The translations under genes were made by a program, and so were the position numbers. A stretch of 64,000 bases of DNA from Leptolyngbyaceae cyanobacterium SM1_4_3 (lineage in GTDB: Bacteria; Cyanobacteriota; Cyanobacteriia; Elainellales; Elainellaceae): assembly GCA_012031415.1 (NCBI GenBank), contig JAAUTN010000001.1, positions 1 to 64,000 of the forward strand. The letters are read 5' to 3'. Positions 45,489-53,304 of this stretch are shown here, in pieces. Positions within the stretch are counted from its first letter, which is position 1. Each line of letters opens with the position of its first letter. The notes beneath the pieces were generated by a model. It was not told the origin of the DNA and ran no database searches. It saw nothing but the letters and a program-made list of their open reading frames with translations.

Positions 45489-45860
45489 CTAATTTAGAAC
45501 TTCGGCGATGTAGCTGGCGATCGTTAGCGGATCATAGGGCTTCGTAATCACGGCTGTGACGGCCAACTGTGTGAATTGACGCTGCTCTGCGGGCTGTGCT
45601 TTTGCCGTCAATAAAATGACCGGAATATTTTGAGTCTTGGGGTTAGCTTGAAGTTTCTCAAAGGTCGTGAGTCCATCCATATCAGGCATCATCACATCGA
45701 GCAGAATAGCATCTAGTGGTTCTGAAGCAGCGGTTTGTAGCCCCTCAATACCTGAACTGGCAGTTAAGATTTCCCACCCTGCTGCTACTTCAAGGCAGAG
45801 CTTTGTCGCTTCACGGATGTCGGCTTCGTCGTCAATAATTAGAATCCGTTTGTTTGTCAT
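45489..45860 (-). CDS. CheY-like single-receiver response regulator
   Basis: 123 residues, one receiver domain with no output. IDDEAD near the start, acceptor aspartate in AILLDVMMPDMDG, threonine in ILLTAK and lysine in ITKPYDP. Lies 98 bases after the phytochrome kinase on the same strand, so probably in the same operon as a phosphate shuttle. Confidence 0.92.
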   Translation of the reverse strand: MTNKRILIIDDEADIREATKLCLEVAAGWEILTASSGIEGLQTAASEPLDAILLDVMMPDMDGLTTFEKLQANPKTQNIPVILLTAKAQPAEQRQFTQLAVTAVITKPYDPLTIASYIAEVLN

Positions 45861-45958
45861 GTCATGTTCTGATTCAATTAGAAGTTGAAGGAAATGTTGA
45901 ATTCACAGCAAATCTTAGTAGGGGCGAACGGCCGTTCGCCCCTACTACGGTGGGTTAC

Positions 45959-48556
45959 TTATGCTTCATTTTGGTTTGATTCGCTTTGATGGCTGAGCGG
46001 CAGCGAAACATAAAATGAACTGCCCTTACCTAACTTGCTCTCCGCCCAGATTTTGCCTCCGTGCTGCTGAACGATACTTCGGCAAATCGCTAATCCTAAG
46101 CCCGTACCGCCCTGACTGCGGGAATTAGACGTATCAATCTGCTGAAACCGATCAAAAATGGTTTCAAGCTTATCCTCTGGAATTCCTCGTCCCTGATCTT
46201 TGACTTCAAAGATAATGTGTTGTGTTTGCAGTTCAGCCATTAAAGAAACTGTGGCCGCTGTCGGTGAAAATTTGATTGCATTACTCAAAAGATTGGTGAG
46301 TGCTTGAATGATGCGATCGGGGTCAACCCAAAGCTGCGCCTCAGTGGTCATCACAGCAAGGTAAACTTCTGCTTTGTCGGCCATTGCCCGCACTACGTCT
46401 GTTGCCTGGGACATTAGATCAGCCGCATTGCAGGCTTGTTTTTCCATCGTCACCTTGCCAAACTTGATCCGCTCAATGTCCAGGATGTCATTAATCAACC
46501 GCACCAATCGGTTTGTATTAGAGAAGGCAATTTCTAACATCCGCTGGCTCTTTTCTGGCTGAGCGTTGAGCCAACCGCTTGAAAGTAACCCCAGCGTGGT
46601 GCGAATGGAAGTCAGGGGTGTTCGTAACTCATGACTGACGACTGAGATAAACTCATCTTTCATCTGTTCAACAATCTGCCGTTCCGTAATGTCTTTAAAG
46701 ATAACAACGGCTCCAACAATTTCATCGGCTTCACGAATCGGCGTGCTGACATATTCAACCGGAAAGCTTGACTGGTCGTGCCGCCGAAATAGATCTTCAG
46801 CCACATGATTGACTGTGCCTTCTTGCAGCGTGGCATAGATCGGGTTGTCAGGGTTAGGCGTTTCACCGGGTTGAGATGGAGCCAGGATTTCATGCATGGA
46901 TTTGCCAGTTAGCTCTTCTACTTCATACCCCAACATTCTGGCAGCGGCGGGGTTGACAAAGGTTGTTTTACCCTGAGCATCTAGTCCGTAAATGCCCTCT
47001 CCGGCTGAGTTTAAGATCAGTTCGTTTTGATGGCTGAGACGTTCCAGAGAGGCTCTGGCCTGCTTGCGTTCCTGCCAGGCGCGATCGCGCTCACTGATTT
47101 GGCGCACCAGTTCTTCGTTCGAGCGCTGTAGCTCTACGGTTCGCTCCAAAACCCGCTGCTCTAGTTCTGCATTCAGGGCACAAATTTTGATCTCAGCCTG
47201 CTTGCGTTCTTGGATATCTTTCTCTAAATCCGCATTCAGGGCCCGAACCTGTCGATAAAGTTCATATTGGTGAATTGCCATTGCCAGGTGACTTCCCAGA
47301 GCTTGTGCTAGCTCGATTTCTGAGGTAGACCACTCATCAGCCTGTTCTTGTTTTAACTCTCGCCAGGTTTCAAAAGACTTGCGCGGACGGAGGTGGCGCG
47401 GATCATCCTGGTCATAGCGTCCTGCCCACAGGGTTTCTACCTCAACCGCCTGACGAAACACACTGAGGTAGCCTAACTGCTGCTGCCGATATCGTAACGG
47501 AACCACCAATACTCCACGAATCTGGTTATCCAAGAATGCTTGAACCAGGTCGGAAGGTACTGTGGACTGATATAAATCGGCGATCGCCCAAACTCCATTT
47601 TCTCCTGATTGCATTTCCTCACTAAAGCAGGATTGCCAACTAGGGTATTGCTCAACGGGTGCAGCGACATGAGTAGATGAGTTTTGAGTTTTGAATTTTG
47701 AGTTTTGAGTTCGCTTTTGTCGTGATGACTGGTTTTTCCTCTTCTCGCTCAAAACGGGTTGCATACCACAGGTCAATAACTGTGCTTGCCCTGAATCCTG
47801 AGCGCTGATGTAAACCCTACCCCCTATTCCCTTTAAAGCTGAAACAATTTGCTCTAGCGCTTGCTGCAACTTCATTTCAGTCATAGAGTGCAGCAGTGTG
47901 GCAACACGATTAATCGTTGCTTCTTGCTGCGCCTGGGCGCGGGTTTGGCTGAGCAGTGTTGATTGGGCGATCGCGATGGAAACCTGATCAGCAACCAACT
48001 GCACCACCTGCAATTCTCGCTCTGTCACCTGGCGCGGGTCAGCATGGTGAGAAACGAGCAGCCCCCAAAGCTGATCTCGATGTAAGATTGGCACAACGAG
48101 AGAAGACTGGACTCCCATTGCCGTCAAGTATTCGGCGTGACAAGGATCTACTGGGCGAAAGCGGATGTCATCAACGTCCAATACTTCTCCTGTTTCTAAA
48201 CAGTCCAGCGGACTGACTCCAATTTGCTGTAGCGAAACATTCACAATGGATCGCTGACGCGCTCTGAGGAATAGCTCACGCGCCGCAGGGGGAATATCCT
48301 CGGCTGGGAAGTTTTGCCCCAACAGGGAAGGTAAACGCTGGCTCTGAACTGATTCAGCTACCACTTTGCCGTTGCCATCGGGGTGAAACTGATAGACCTT
48401 AACGCGATCGGTGCCCAGAAACGCTCGAACTTCTGCAACTGTTCCATTTAAGATCGTCGGCAACTCTAATGACTGCCGAATCCGGTTCATCATGCGATGC
48501 AGCAATATTTCAAGAGAGTCAATGGAACTACTGTTGATCGTTTGCCTATCCATCAT
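45959..48556 (-). CDS. Knotless (Cph2-type) phytochrome histidine kinase GAF-PHY-PAS-HisKA-HATPase
   Basis: 865 residues. The N-terminal GAF (about 20-205) has the phytochrome marks FPAEDIPPAARE (DIP at 87-89) and DPCHAEYLTAMGV, where Cys139-His140 matches the bilin-attachment cysteine. A second GAF-like domain (about 215-435) carries the PHY-tongue motif PRKSF at 391-395. No N-terminal PAS/knot precedes the GAF. Then a coiled coil, PAS with PAC (about 525-640), HisKA (FISVVSHELRTPLTSIR) and HATPase (NLLSNAIKFS, KDQGRGIPEDKLE, GGTGLGLAICRSI). A heptamer repeat is read in frame at about 280-295. The start overlaps the end of the upstream response regulator by 11 bases, and psbA is divergent from that operon. 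Confidence 0.88.
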   Translation of the reverse strand: MMDRQTINSSSIDSLEILLHRMMNRIRQSLELPTILNGTVAEVRAFLGTDRVKVYQFHPDGNGKVVAESVQSQRLPSLLGQNFPAEDIPPAARELFLRARQRSIVNVSLQQIGVSPLDCLETGEVLDVDDIRFRPVDPCHAEYLTAMGVQSSLVVPILHRDQLWGLLVSHHADPRQVTERELQVVQLVADQVSIAIAQSTLLSQTRAQAQQEATINRVATLLHSMTEMKLQQALEQIVSALKGIGGRVYISAQDSGQAQLLTCGMQPVLSEKRKNQSSRQKRTQNSKFKTQNSSTHVAAPVEQYPSWQSCFSEEMQSGENGVWAIADLYQSTVPSDLVQAFLDNQIRGVLVVPLRYRQQQLGYLSVFRQAVEVETLWAGRYDQDDPRHLRPRKSFETWRELKQEQADEWSTSEIELAQALGSHLAMAIHQYELYRQVRALNADLEKDIQERKQAEIKICALNAELEQRVLERTVELQRSNEELVRQISERDRAWQERKQARASLERLSHQNELILNSAGEGIYGLDAQGKTTFVNPAAARMLGYEVEELTGKSMHEILAPSQPGETPNPDNPIYATLQEGTVNHVAEDLFRRHDQSSFPVEYVSTPIREADEIVGAVVIFKDITERQIVEQMKDEFISVVSHELRTPLTSIRTTLGLLSSGWLNAQPEKSQRMLEIAFSNTNRLVRLINDILDIERIKFGKVTMEKQACNAADLMSQATDVVRAMADKAEVYLAVMTTEAQLWVDPDRIIQALTNLLSNAIKFSPTAATVSLMAELQTQHIIFEVKDQGRGIPEDKLETIFDRFQQIDTSNSRSQGGTGLGLAICRSIVQQHGGKIWAESKLGKGSSFYVSLPLSHQSESNQNEA
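47673..47714. repeat. TTTTGAG heptamer repeat inside the phytochrome gene
   Basis: Five units of GTTTTGA/ATTTTGA on the plus strand. On the coding strand these give a Gln/Asn/Ser/Lys-rich loop (TQNSKFKTQNSS) inside the PHY-like domain. It is a different heptamer from the CATCCCT family. Confidence 0.8.
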
Positions 48557-50468
48557 GAGACATACTCCGCAGCAGTTGCGATCGCTCCAGCCGATTTAAC
48601 ATCTGAGTCACTAACTCTGGACCTACAATGGATTTACTGAAATAAGCATTTGCTCCGGCTTCAAACGCCTGGTGTTCAATTTTAGTATCTGTATGAACAG
48701 AGAGAAAAAGGATGGGTAAATCACTCCAACGAGGAGCATTGCGAACAATTTGACAGAGTTCAATGCCGCTGAAACGAGGCATTTCAACGTCTAGCAGCAG
48801 CAGATCAGGGGAAAAAGTTTCTAAGGTATTCCAGAACTGAAGGGGTTCTTCTACGGTCGCCAGTTGTATTCCCCACGGAGACATCAAGTTTTGAATGACT
48901 GCTAGCAGTTGCGGATCATCATCAACTACCATCACCTTGAAGTTAGAGATACAAACTTGCGATCGCACCCGCGCAATGGTTTCTAAAACCTGACTGGGCA
49001 CAAGCGGCTTCTGAAAAAAAGCGTGAGTTCCTAAACGGGTCGCCTTGACTCGTTCTGCAACCCCATCGTGAGTTGTGCAAAACAGCACAGGCAGAGGTGG
49101 AGTTTGGTTAATCAAGGTTGCTAACTGATCTAGACTGCCTTCATCCAGGTCAAAAAATGAAAGATTAAGTAATACTCCATCTAACGAGTGAGTTGTTGAG
49201 TGAGTTTGATTGCCCAACTTATCGTGAGTGTTTTCGACACTGATAGCGCCATCAATAGCAGCTTTGGCCGCTGCCAGGTCTGGCGCTAACTCGACCTGCA
49301 ATCCTTGCTCTGCGGCTTTAACGATAATCTGTTTTGCCAGTTTTAAGTCATTCTCAATCACCAACAGCAATGGAAGGCTCTGGTTGGGTGAACCCTTTGT
49401 TCCAATCTGATTCAGTCGCTTGTTAAAAGCAGTCTCTAACTCCAGGCGAAGAGCAGCAACTTGCTTGATCACATGACGAATCTGGCTTTCGTCCAGGTTT
49501 CGCTCAGGGTGCAGCATTTGCTCAACTTCTCGCGCCAATCGTGAACCCTCCGTTAACCCAAAAATACCCAGTGAACCTGCCAGCTTATGTGCAGTCTGAT
49601 GCGCTTTTTGGCGCAGTTCCCTATCAATTTTTCCGGTGCGTAAAGCCTGACTCGCTTGTTCTAGAGTGGAGAGGCGATCGCCATTTTGCCCCTTGAACTT
49701 TTCCCACACCTCATCTAACCCTGCCTTAGTCTTTTGGTGAATTGAGTTTTGAGAGGTTGACTGACCTGAGAAAGTTGGGGGTACTGATTCAGCTTGGGAT
49801 AGCTTCAAACGGTAGCCTAAACCATATACCGTTTCGATCGTGTTGGTGGGTGCCCCTGCCTGCTTTAATTTGTGGCGCAGTCCTTTAATATGAGCCGTCA
49901 CCGTATCCTCATTAGGCACTTCTTCCGATGACCAGAGATGCTCCAAAACCGCGCTACGGCTAAAAACCTGGTTCTGATTTCGCAGAAAAAGTTCTAACAG
50001 ACGATATTCTTTTGGAGTTAAGTTCAAAACCTGGTTCTGATAAGTGGCTCGACAAAGACCTGAATCAAGCTGTAAGTTTTCCCAGTGTAAAACCGGGAAA
50101 AGAGGAGCATTTCCCCGACGTAAAAGCACTCGAATGCGAGCCAACAGTTCAGGAAAGTCAAACGGCTTCACCACATAGTCATCTGCCCCAGCATTTAACC
50201 CCATCACTTTATCCGCCCCAGAATCCTGAGCAGTCAGAAGTAGCACAGGCATCTGGTAGTTACAAGAGCGCAGCCGCTGGCAAAACTGAATTCCGTCTAG
50301 TTTAGGGAGAAGTACGTCCAGCAAAATTAAGTCATAACTAAACGTTTCCACCAAATCCCAGCCAAGCTGCCCATCAACGGCGACATCAACAGCATAATGT
50401 TCATTTCTTAAAACATTCTCTAATGTTTGAGCAATACACTCATCATCTTCAATCAGGAGAATTCTCAT
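48546..50468 (-). CDS. Response regulator REC-wHTH-HPt-REC-REC
   Basis: About 640 residues. First receiver (RILLIEDDECIA, LILLDVLLPKLDG) and an OmpR-type winged helix (LTPKEYRLLELFLRN, DTVTAHIKGLRHKLKQAG, ETVYGLGYRL), then an HPt domain (AHKLAGSLGIFGL). A second receiver follows with Asn in place of the acceptor aspartate (GVLLNLSFFD), so it is probably not phosphorylated. The third receiver is complete (VVDDDPQLL, LLLLDVEMPRFSG). I prefer the ATG at 50468 (MRILLIEDD). It should bind DNA and relay phosphate within one protein. It overlaps the downstream phytochrome gene and is divergent from psbA 450 bases away. Confidence 0.9.
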   Translation of the reverse strand: MRILLIEDDECIAQTLENVLRNEHYAVDVAVDGQLGWDLVETFSYDLILLDVLLPKLDGIQFCQRLRSCNYQMPVLLLTAQDSGADKVMGLNAGADDYVVKPFDFPELLARIRVLLRRGNAPLFPVLHWENLQLDSGLCRATYQNQVLNLTPKEYRLLELFLRNQNQVFSRSAVLEHLWSSEEVPNEDTVTAHIKGLRHKLKQAGAPTNTIETVYGLGYRLKLSQAESVPPTFSGQSTSQNSIHQKTKAGLDEVWEKFKGQNGDRLSTLEQASQALRTGKIDRELRQKAHQTAHKLAGSLGIFGLTEGSRLAREVEQMLHPERNLDESQIRHVIKQVAALRLELETAFNKRLNQIGTKGSPNQSLPLLLVIENDLKLAKQIIVKAAEQGLQVELAPDLAAAKAAIDGAISVENTHDKLGNQTHSTTHSLDGVLLNLSFFDLDEGSLDQLATLINQTPPLPVLFCTTHDGVAERVKATRLGTHAFFQKPLVPSQVLETIARVRSQVCISNFKVMVVDDDPQLLAVIQNLMSPWGIQLATVEEPLQFWNTLETFSPDLLLLDVEMPRFSGIELCQIVRNAPRWSDLPILFLSVHTDTKIEHQAFEAGANAYFSKSIVGPELVTQMLNRLERSQLLRSMSHDG

Positions 50469-50919
50469 AACCAGTCTTTCGCCTCTTAAAAAACTGAGGT
50501 ACAGCACAAACTCTTGTTATGGCGATCGCTTCATCACCAGAGCAATGAGTAGAGAGATAAATGCGTAGACGGGCGGAAAGTAGATAGCGGAAAAAGGAAA
50601 TTCAGGTTGAAACGTATTATGAGCAAATTTTTACGGCTAAGGTTATCTAAATTTATAAAACTTCAAACATTTATACTTTTATTAATTTATGCCGAGTGTT
50701 CACTGACTTTTGGATTAACTGACTTTTGCGGGCTGACTGCCTCCCCAATAGTTTATCCATCAGAGATTTACTGTATTCTCGCTCAACTTGATTTGTAAAC
50801 TTTTGCGGCTTATCTGATTCAATTCATCGGTTCTTCACGTTCTTTTCTTAATCTTCCAAACAAGCTTGATTCTTCTTTCAGAATCAACATCTCTAGCTGG
50901 ATAAATTTGGTCAAGACCT
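50469..50919. promoter_or_regulatory. Divergent regulatory region between the response regulator and psbA
   Basis: 450 bases that must carry both promoters. It is AT-rich, with no convincing gene (a 63-residue frame at 50607 lacks features). A small hairpin precedes psbA (next entry). Direct or inverted repeats bound by the winged-helix regulator would be expected here, but I could not define a site by eye. Confidence 0.5.
50866..50887 (+). promoter_or_regulatory. 5' leader hairpin upstream of psbA
   Basis: TTGATTCT / AGAATCAA, eight pairs around a six-base loop, ending 32 bases before the psbA ATG. It is probably within the untranslated leader and could affect mRNA stability or translation. 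Confidence 0.4.
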
Positions 50920-51996
50920 ATGACGACAATTCTCCAACGCAAAAGTTTTAACTCATGGGAGAGATTTTGTGATTGGGTCACTAGCACCGACAATCGGCTG
51001 TACATTGGCTGGTTTGGTGTGTTGATGATTCCACTCCTATCCGTCTCTCTCATTGTCTTTGTGATCGCTTTCATTGCGGCTCCGCCCGTAGATATTGACG
51101 GCATCCGAGAGCCGATCGCTGGCTCACTACTCTATGGCAACAATATTATTACCGCAGCCGTTGTCCCCTCTTCTAATGCCATTGGACTGCACTTTTATCC
51201 GATTTGGGATGCTGCCAGCATTGATGAATGGCTCTACAACGGCGGTCCGTACCAAATGATTGCCTTCCACTATGTTCCTGCCCTATGTTGCTACATGGGG
51301 CGACAGTGGGAGCTAAGCTATCGTTTGGGAATGCGTCCCTGGATCTGTGTAGCCTACAGCGCTCCTCTTGCCTCAACGGTATCTGTATTTTTGATCTATC
51401 CAATTGGGCAGGGTAGCTTCTCAGATGGCTTGCCAATGGGGATTAGCGGCACCTTTAACTTTATGTTTGTCTTCCAGGCAGAACATAATATCTTAATGCA
51501 TCCCTTTCATATGTTAGGGGTTGCGGGAGTGTTTGGAGGCTCTCTCTTCTGCGCTATGCACGGTTCACTGGTGACTTCTTCACTGGTGCGGGCTACCACT
51601 GAGTCAGAGTCACAAAACTATGGCTACAAGTTTGGACAGGAAGAAGAAACCTACAACATTGTTGCGGCTCACGGCTATTTCGGCCGTCTCATTTTCCAGT
51701 ACGCTAGCTTTAACAACAGTCGTTCGCTGCACTTCTTTTTAGGTGCTTGGCCAGTCATTTGTATCTGGGCGACTGCTCTAGGTATCAGCACGATGGCGTT
51801 TAACCTGAACGGCTTCAATTTCAATCAGTCCGTGCTTGATACGCAGGGTAACGTGGTCAATACTTGGGCAGACGTGCTGAACCGAGCAAACCTCGGCTTT
51901 GAGGTGATGCACGAGCGGAATGCTCATAACTTTCCGCTTGACCTGGCAGGCGGTGAAGCAGTCCCCGTTGCATTTAAAGCGCCAGCTCTAGTGTAG
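50920..51996 (+). CDS. psbA: Photosystem II D1 protein, divergent isoform
   Basis: 358 residues, one shorter at the N-terminus than standard D1 (standard number = position + 1). All water-oxidising cluster ligands are kept: D170, E189, H190, H332, E333, H337, D342 and A344. So are Y161 (YZ), H198, H215, S264 and H272. Residue 130 is Gln. It departs from typical D1 at [13 protein letters not shown] (helix A), NNIITAAVV (Ala at 80, as in D1'), [14 protein letters not shown] (Tyr119), [24 protein letters not shown] and [13 protein letters not shown]158 and T286 are as in ordinary D1, so it is not a full D1'. It should be a functional D1 for special conditions. Isolated from other photosystem genes. 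Confidence 0.97.
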   Translation: MTTILQRKSFNSWERFCDWVTSTDNRLYIGWFGVLMIPLLSVSLIVFVIAFIAAPPVDIDGIREPIAGSLLYGNNIITAAVVPSSNAIGLHFYPIWDAASIDEWLYNGGPYQMIAFHYVPALCCYMGRQWELSYRLGMRPWICVAYSAPLASTVSVFLIYPIGQGSFSDGLPMGISGTFNFMFVFQAEHNILMHPFHMLGVAGVFGGSLFCAMHGSLVTSSLVRATTESESQNYGYKFGQEEETYNIVAAHGYFGRLIFQYASFNNSRSLHFFLGAWPVICIWATALGISTMAFNLNGFNFNQSVLDTQGNVVNTWADVLNRANLGFEVMHERNAHNFPLDLAGGEAVPVAFKAPALV

Positions 51997-52033
51997 GTTC
52001 AGCGGCACCAGACAGTACCGTATGTATAGCGGT

Positions 52034-52071
52034 AAGGATGAGGGATGAGGGATGAGGGATGAGGGATGAAG
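52034..52071. repeat. Heptamer repeat array (GGATGAG units)
   Basis: Four to five GATGAGG units 40 bases after psbA, the reverse complement of the CATCCCT family. Confidence 0.85.
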
Positions 52072-52147
52072 TCGAACCTTGTTGGTCAAAGCTTTGTCGC
52101 TTTCCACCTGTCCTAACCAAGCTTCGTACTGCTATAAAACTGATTAA

Positions 52148-52287
52148 GAGGGTGTTTGAAAAGTAGCAAATATCCCTGTAAGGGCGTAGCATTCGGGCAA
52201 GCATTTTTGGTCTATTCCAGCGTCTACCTGCCGATGCTAAGCCCCTACGAGCTTTTGGGTTACAGATTAGACGTTTCAAACATCCTC
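52148..52287. mobile_element. Complete MITE-like element with long inverted arms
   Basis: 140 bases bounded by GAGGGTGTTTGAAA and its near-perfect complement TTTCAAACATCCTC. The arms continue inwards as imperfect complements (GTAAGGGCGTAGCATTCGG against the complement of CCGATGCTAAGCCCCTAC), so the whole element can fold into one hairpin. TAA flanks both ends as a possible target duplication. No ORF. One arm recurs at 32986-33064. Confidence 0.7.
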
Positions 52288-52419
52288 TAAAGCTCGTTGC
52301 CAAGCTCCGGCTTGGCAATGTTTTTTGTTTGTTAATAAGTAAGTAAAGTGGGTCAAGCAGAAGTTGATTTACCAGCATAAACGCAGCGGTAAGTGAGGAC
52401 TAAAATCAACAGTTTGTTT

Positions 52420-52563
52420 TTGCACTCCGCGATCGCAATTTGTGGTTCCCTGCCCTGGATGGGAGTTTGACGTTTCTTCGGTAAAGCCATCGGCAAGAAT
52501 GTGATCGACTTCCGATGCGTTTTTAGCGGTGCAGATAAAAAGATGATCGAATGCGATCGCCAC
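52420..52563 (-). pseudogene. N-terminal remnant of a VOC (glyoxalase-fold) protein
   Basis: A minus-strand frame reads MAIAFDHLFICTAKNASEVD, then LADGFTEETSNSHPGQGTTN. This is very like the opening of a VOC-superfamily family (FDHLFICT...EGTPNxHPGQGTxNRRF, from memory), but after GTTN the expected sequence is absent. It is degenerate and probably non-functional. Confidence 0.45.
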
Positions 52564-52572
52564 AAACTTTTC

Positions 52573-53037
52573 TCAGACTTGATATCGTTCTACTAAATAG
52601 CGCTTGAACTGTACGCCTTGTCGCTCTACCACCTCAGTATCATACAGATGAAAGCCAAACTTTTTGAACAATCCTAAACTAAACTCGCTGGCCTCTGTAT
52701 AGAGGCGCTGAATTCTGTTGTGGCTGGCATGAGCAAGAATCACCTGCATTAGCTTAGAACCCAGACCTTGATGGATGCGATCGCCCCGCACATAAGTTGA
52801 TGCGACATAACCATCAGCCGCAATGCCAGCAAAACCTAGAATGCCCGTGTCATCCGTTAAAACATAAGTTGTTGGCTGCAAAATGAGTTGACGAAAGCGA
52901 GCAATGTCTGTTGCCATAGAGGCCCATGCCTGAGTTTGTTCCAGCGTATAGCGCTGAGGTGCTGTGGATAGGACAGATTGACGAAAAAGTTCTGCTAGCT
53001 CTACCAAATCTGATTCTTGAGCAACTCGAATGTTCAT
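52573..53037 (-). CDS. GNAT-family N-acetyltransferase
   Basis: 154 residues. GNAT fold with the N-terminal IRVAQESDLVELAELFRQSV, the beta4-beta5 strands (ILGFAGIAADGYVASTYVRG) and an acetyl-CoA-binding segment HQGLGSKLMQVILAHA. The end (EASEFSLGLFKKFGFHLYD...RYLVER) matches small acetyltransferases with a typical YTEAS element. Substrate unknown. Apparently monocistronic. Confidence 0.88.
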   Translation of the reverse strand: MNIRVAQESDLVELAELFRQSVLSTAPQRYTLEQTQAWASMATDIARFRQLILQPTTYVLTDDTGILGFAGIAADGYVASTYVRGDRIHQGLGSKLMQVILAHASHNRIQRLYTEASEFSLGLFKKFGFHLYDTEVVERQGVQFKRYLVERYQV

Positions 53038-53304
53038 GATATGGCTCTACGCGCATCCCTGTAGCAGATACCTAGAAGCTAATTCTCCCGATCATTTGCA
53101 AAATTTTACCTCATAAAGAGCAGTTATCTAGATGCTCCGGAGGAAGGTTGTGGGTTGTGAATTATTAATCGGGGGCGATCGCCCACAGATCCGTTTAACT
53201 ATTCGTCAATCGTACAGATGCTCTGCTGAAATCGCAAGAAATATCCACATAGAAGCCTAGTGCAGCGTAGAGCAAACTTATACCGTCAGAACTGGCGTAC
53301 TCAA

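Noticed and set aside
50607-50798. 63-residue ORF upstream of psbA
   Set aside because: AT-rich sequence with no ribosome site or recognisable similarity; it lies in the divergent promoter region.
45489-51996. The region is a far-red photoacclimation (FaRLiP) gene cluster
   Set aside because: No psbB/C/D/H, psaA/B or apc paralogues lie nearby, the regulator architecture differs from RfpB, and D1 cannot be assigned to the far-red type by eye. Only a resemblance is claimed.
50920-51996. psbA as a full D1' (microaerobic) isoform
   Set aside because: Only Ala80 of the three diagnostic residues is present; F158 and T286 are as in standard D1.
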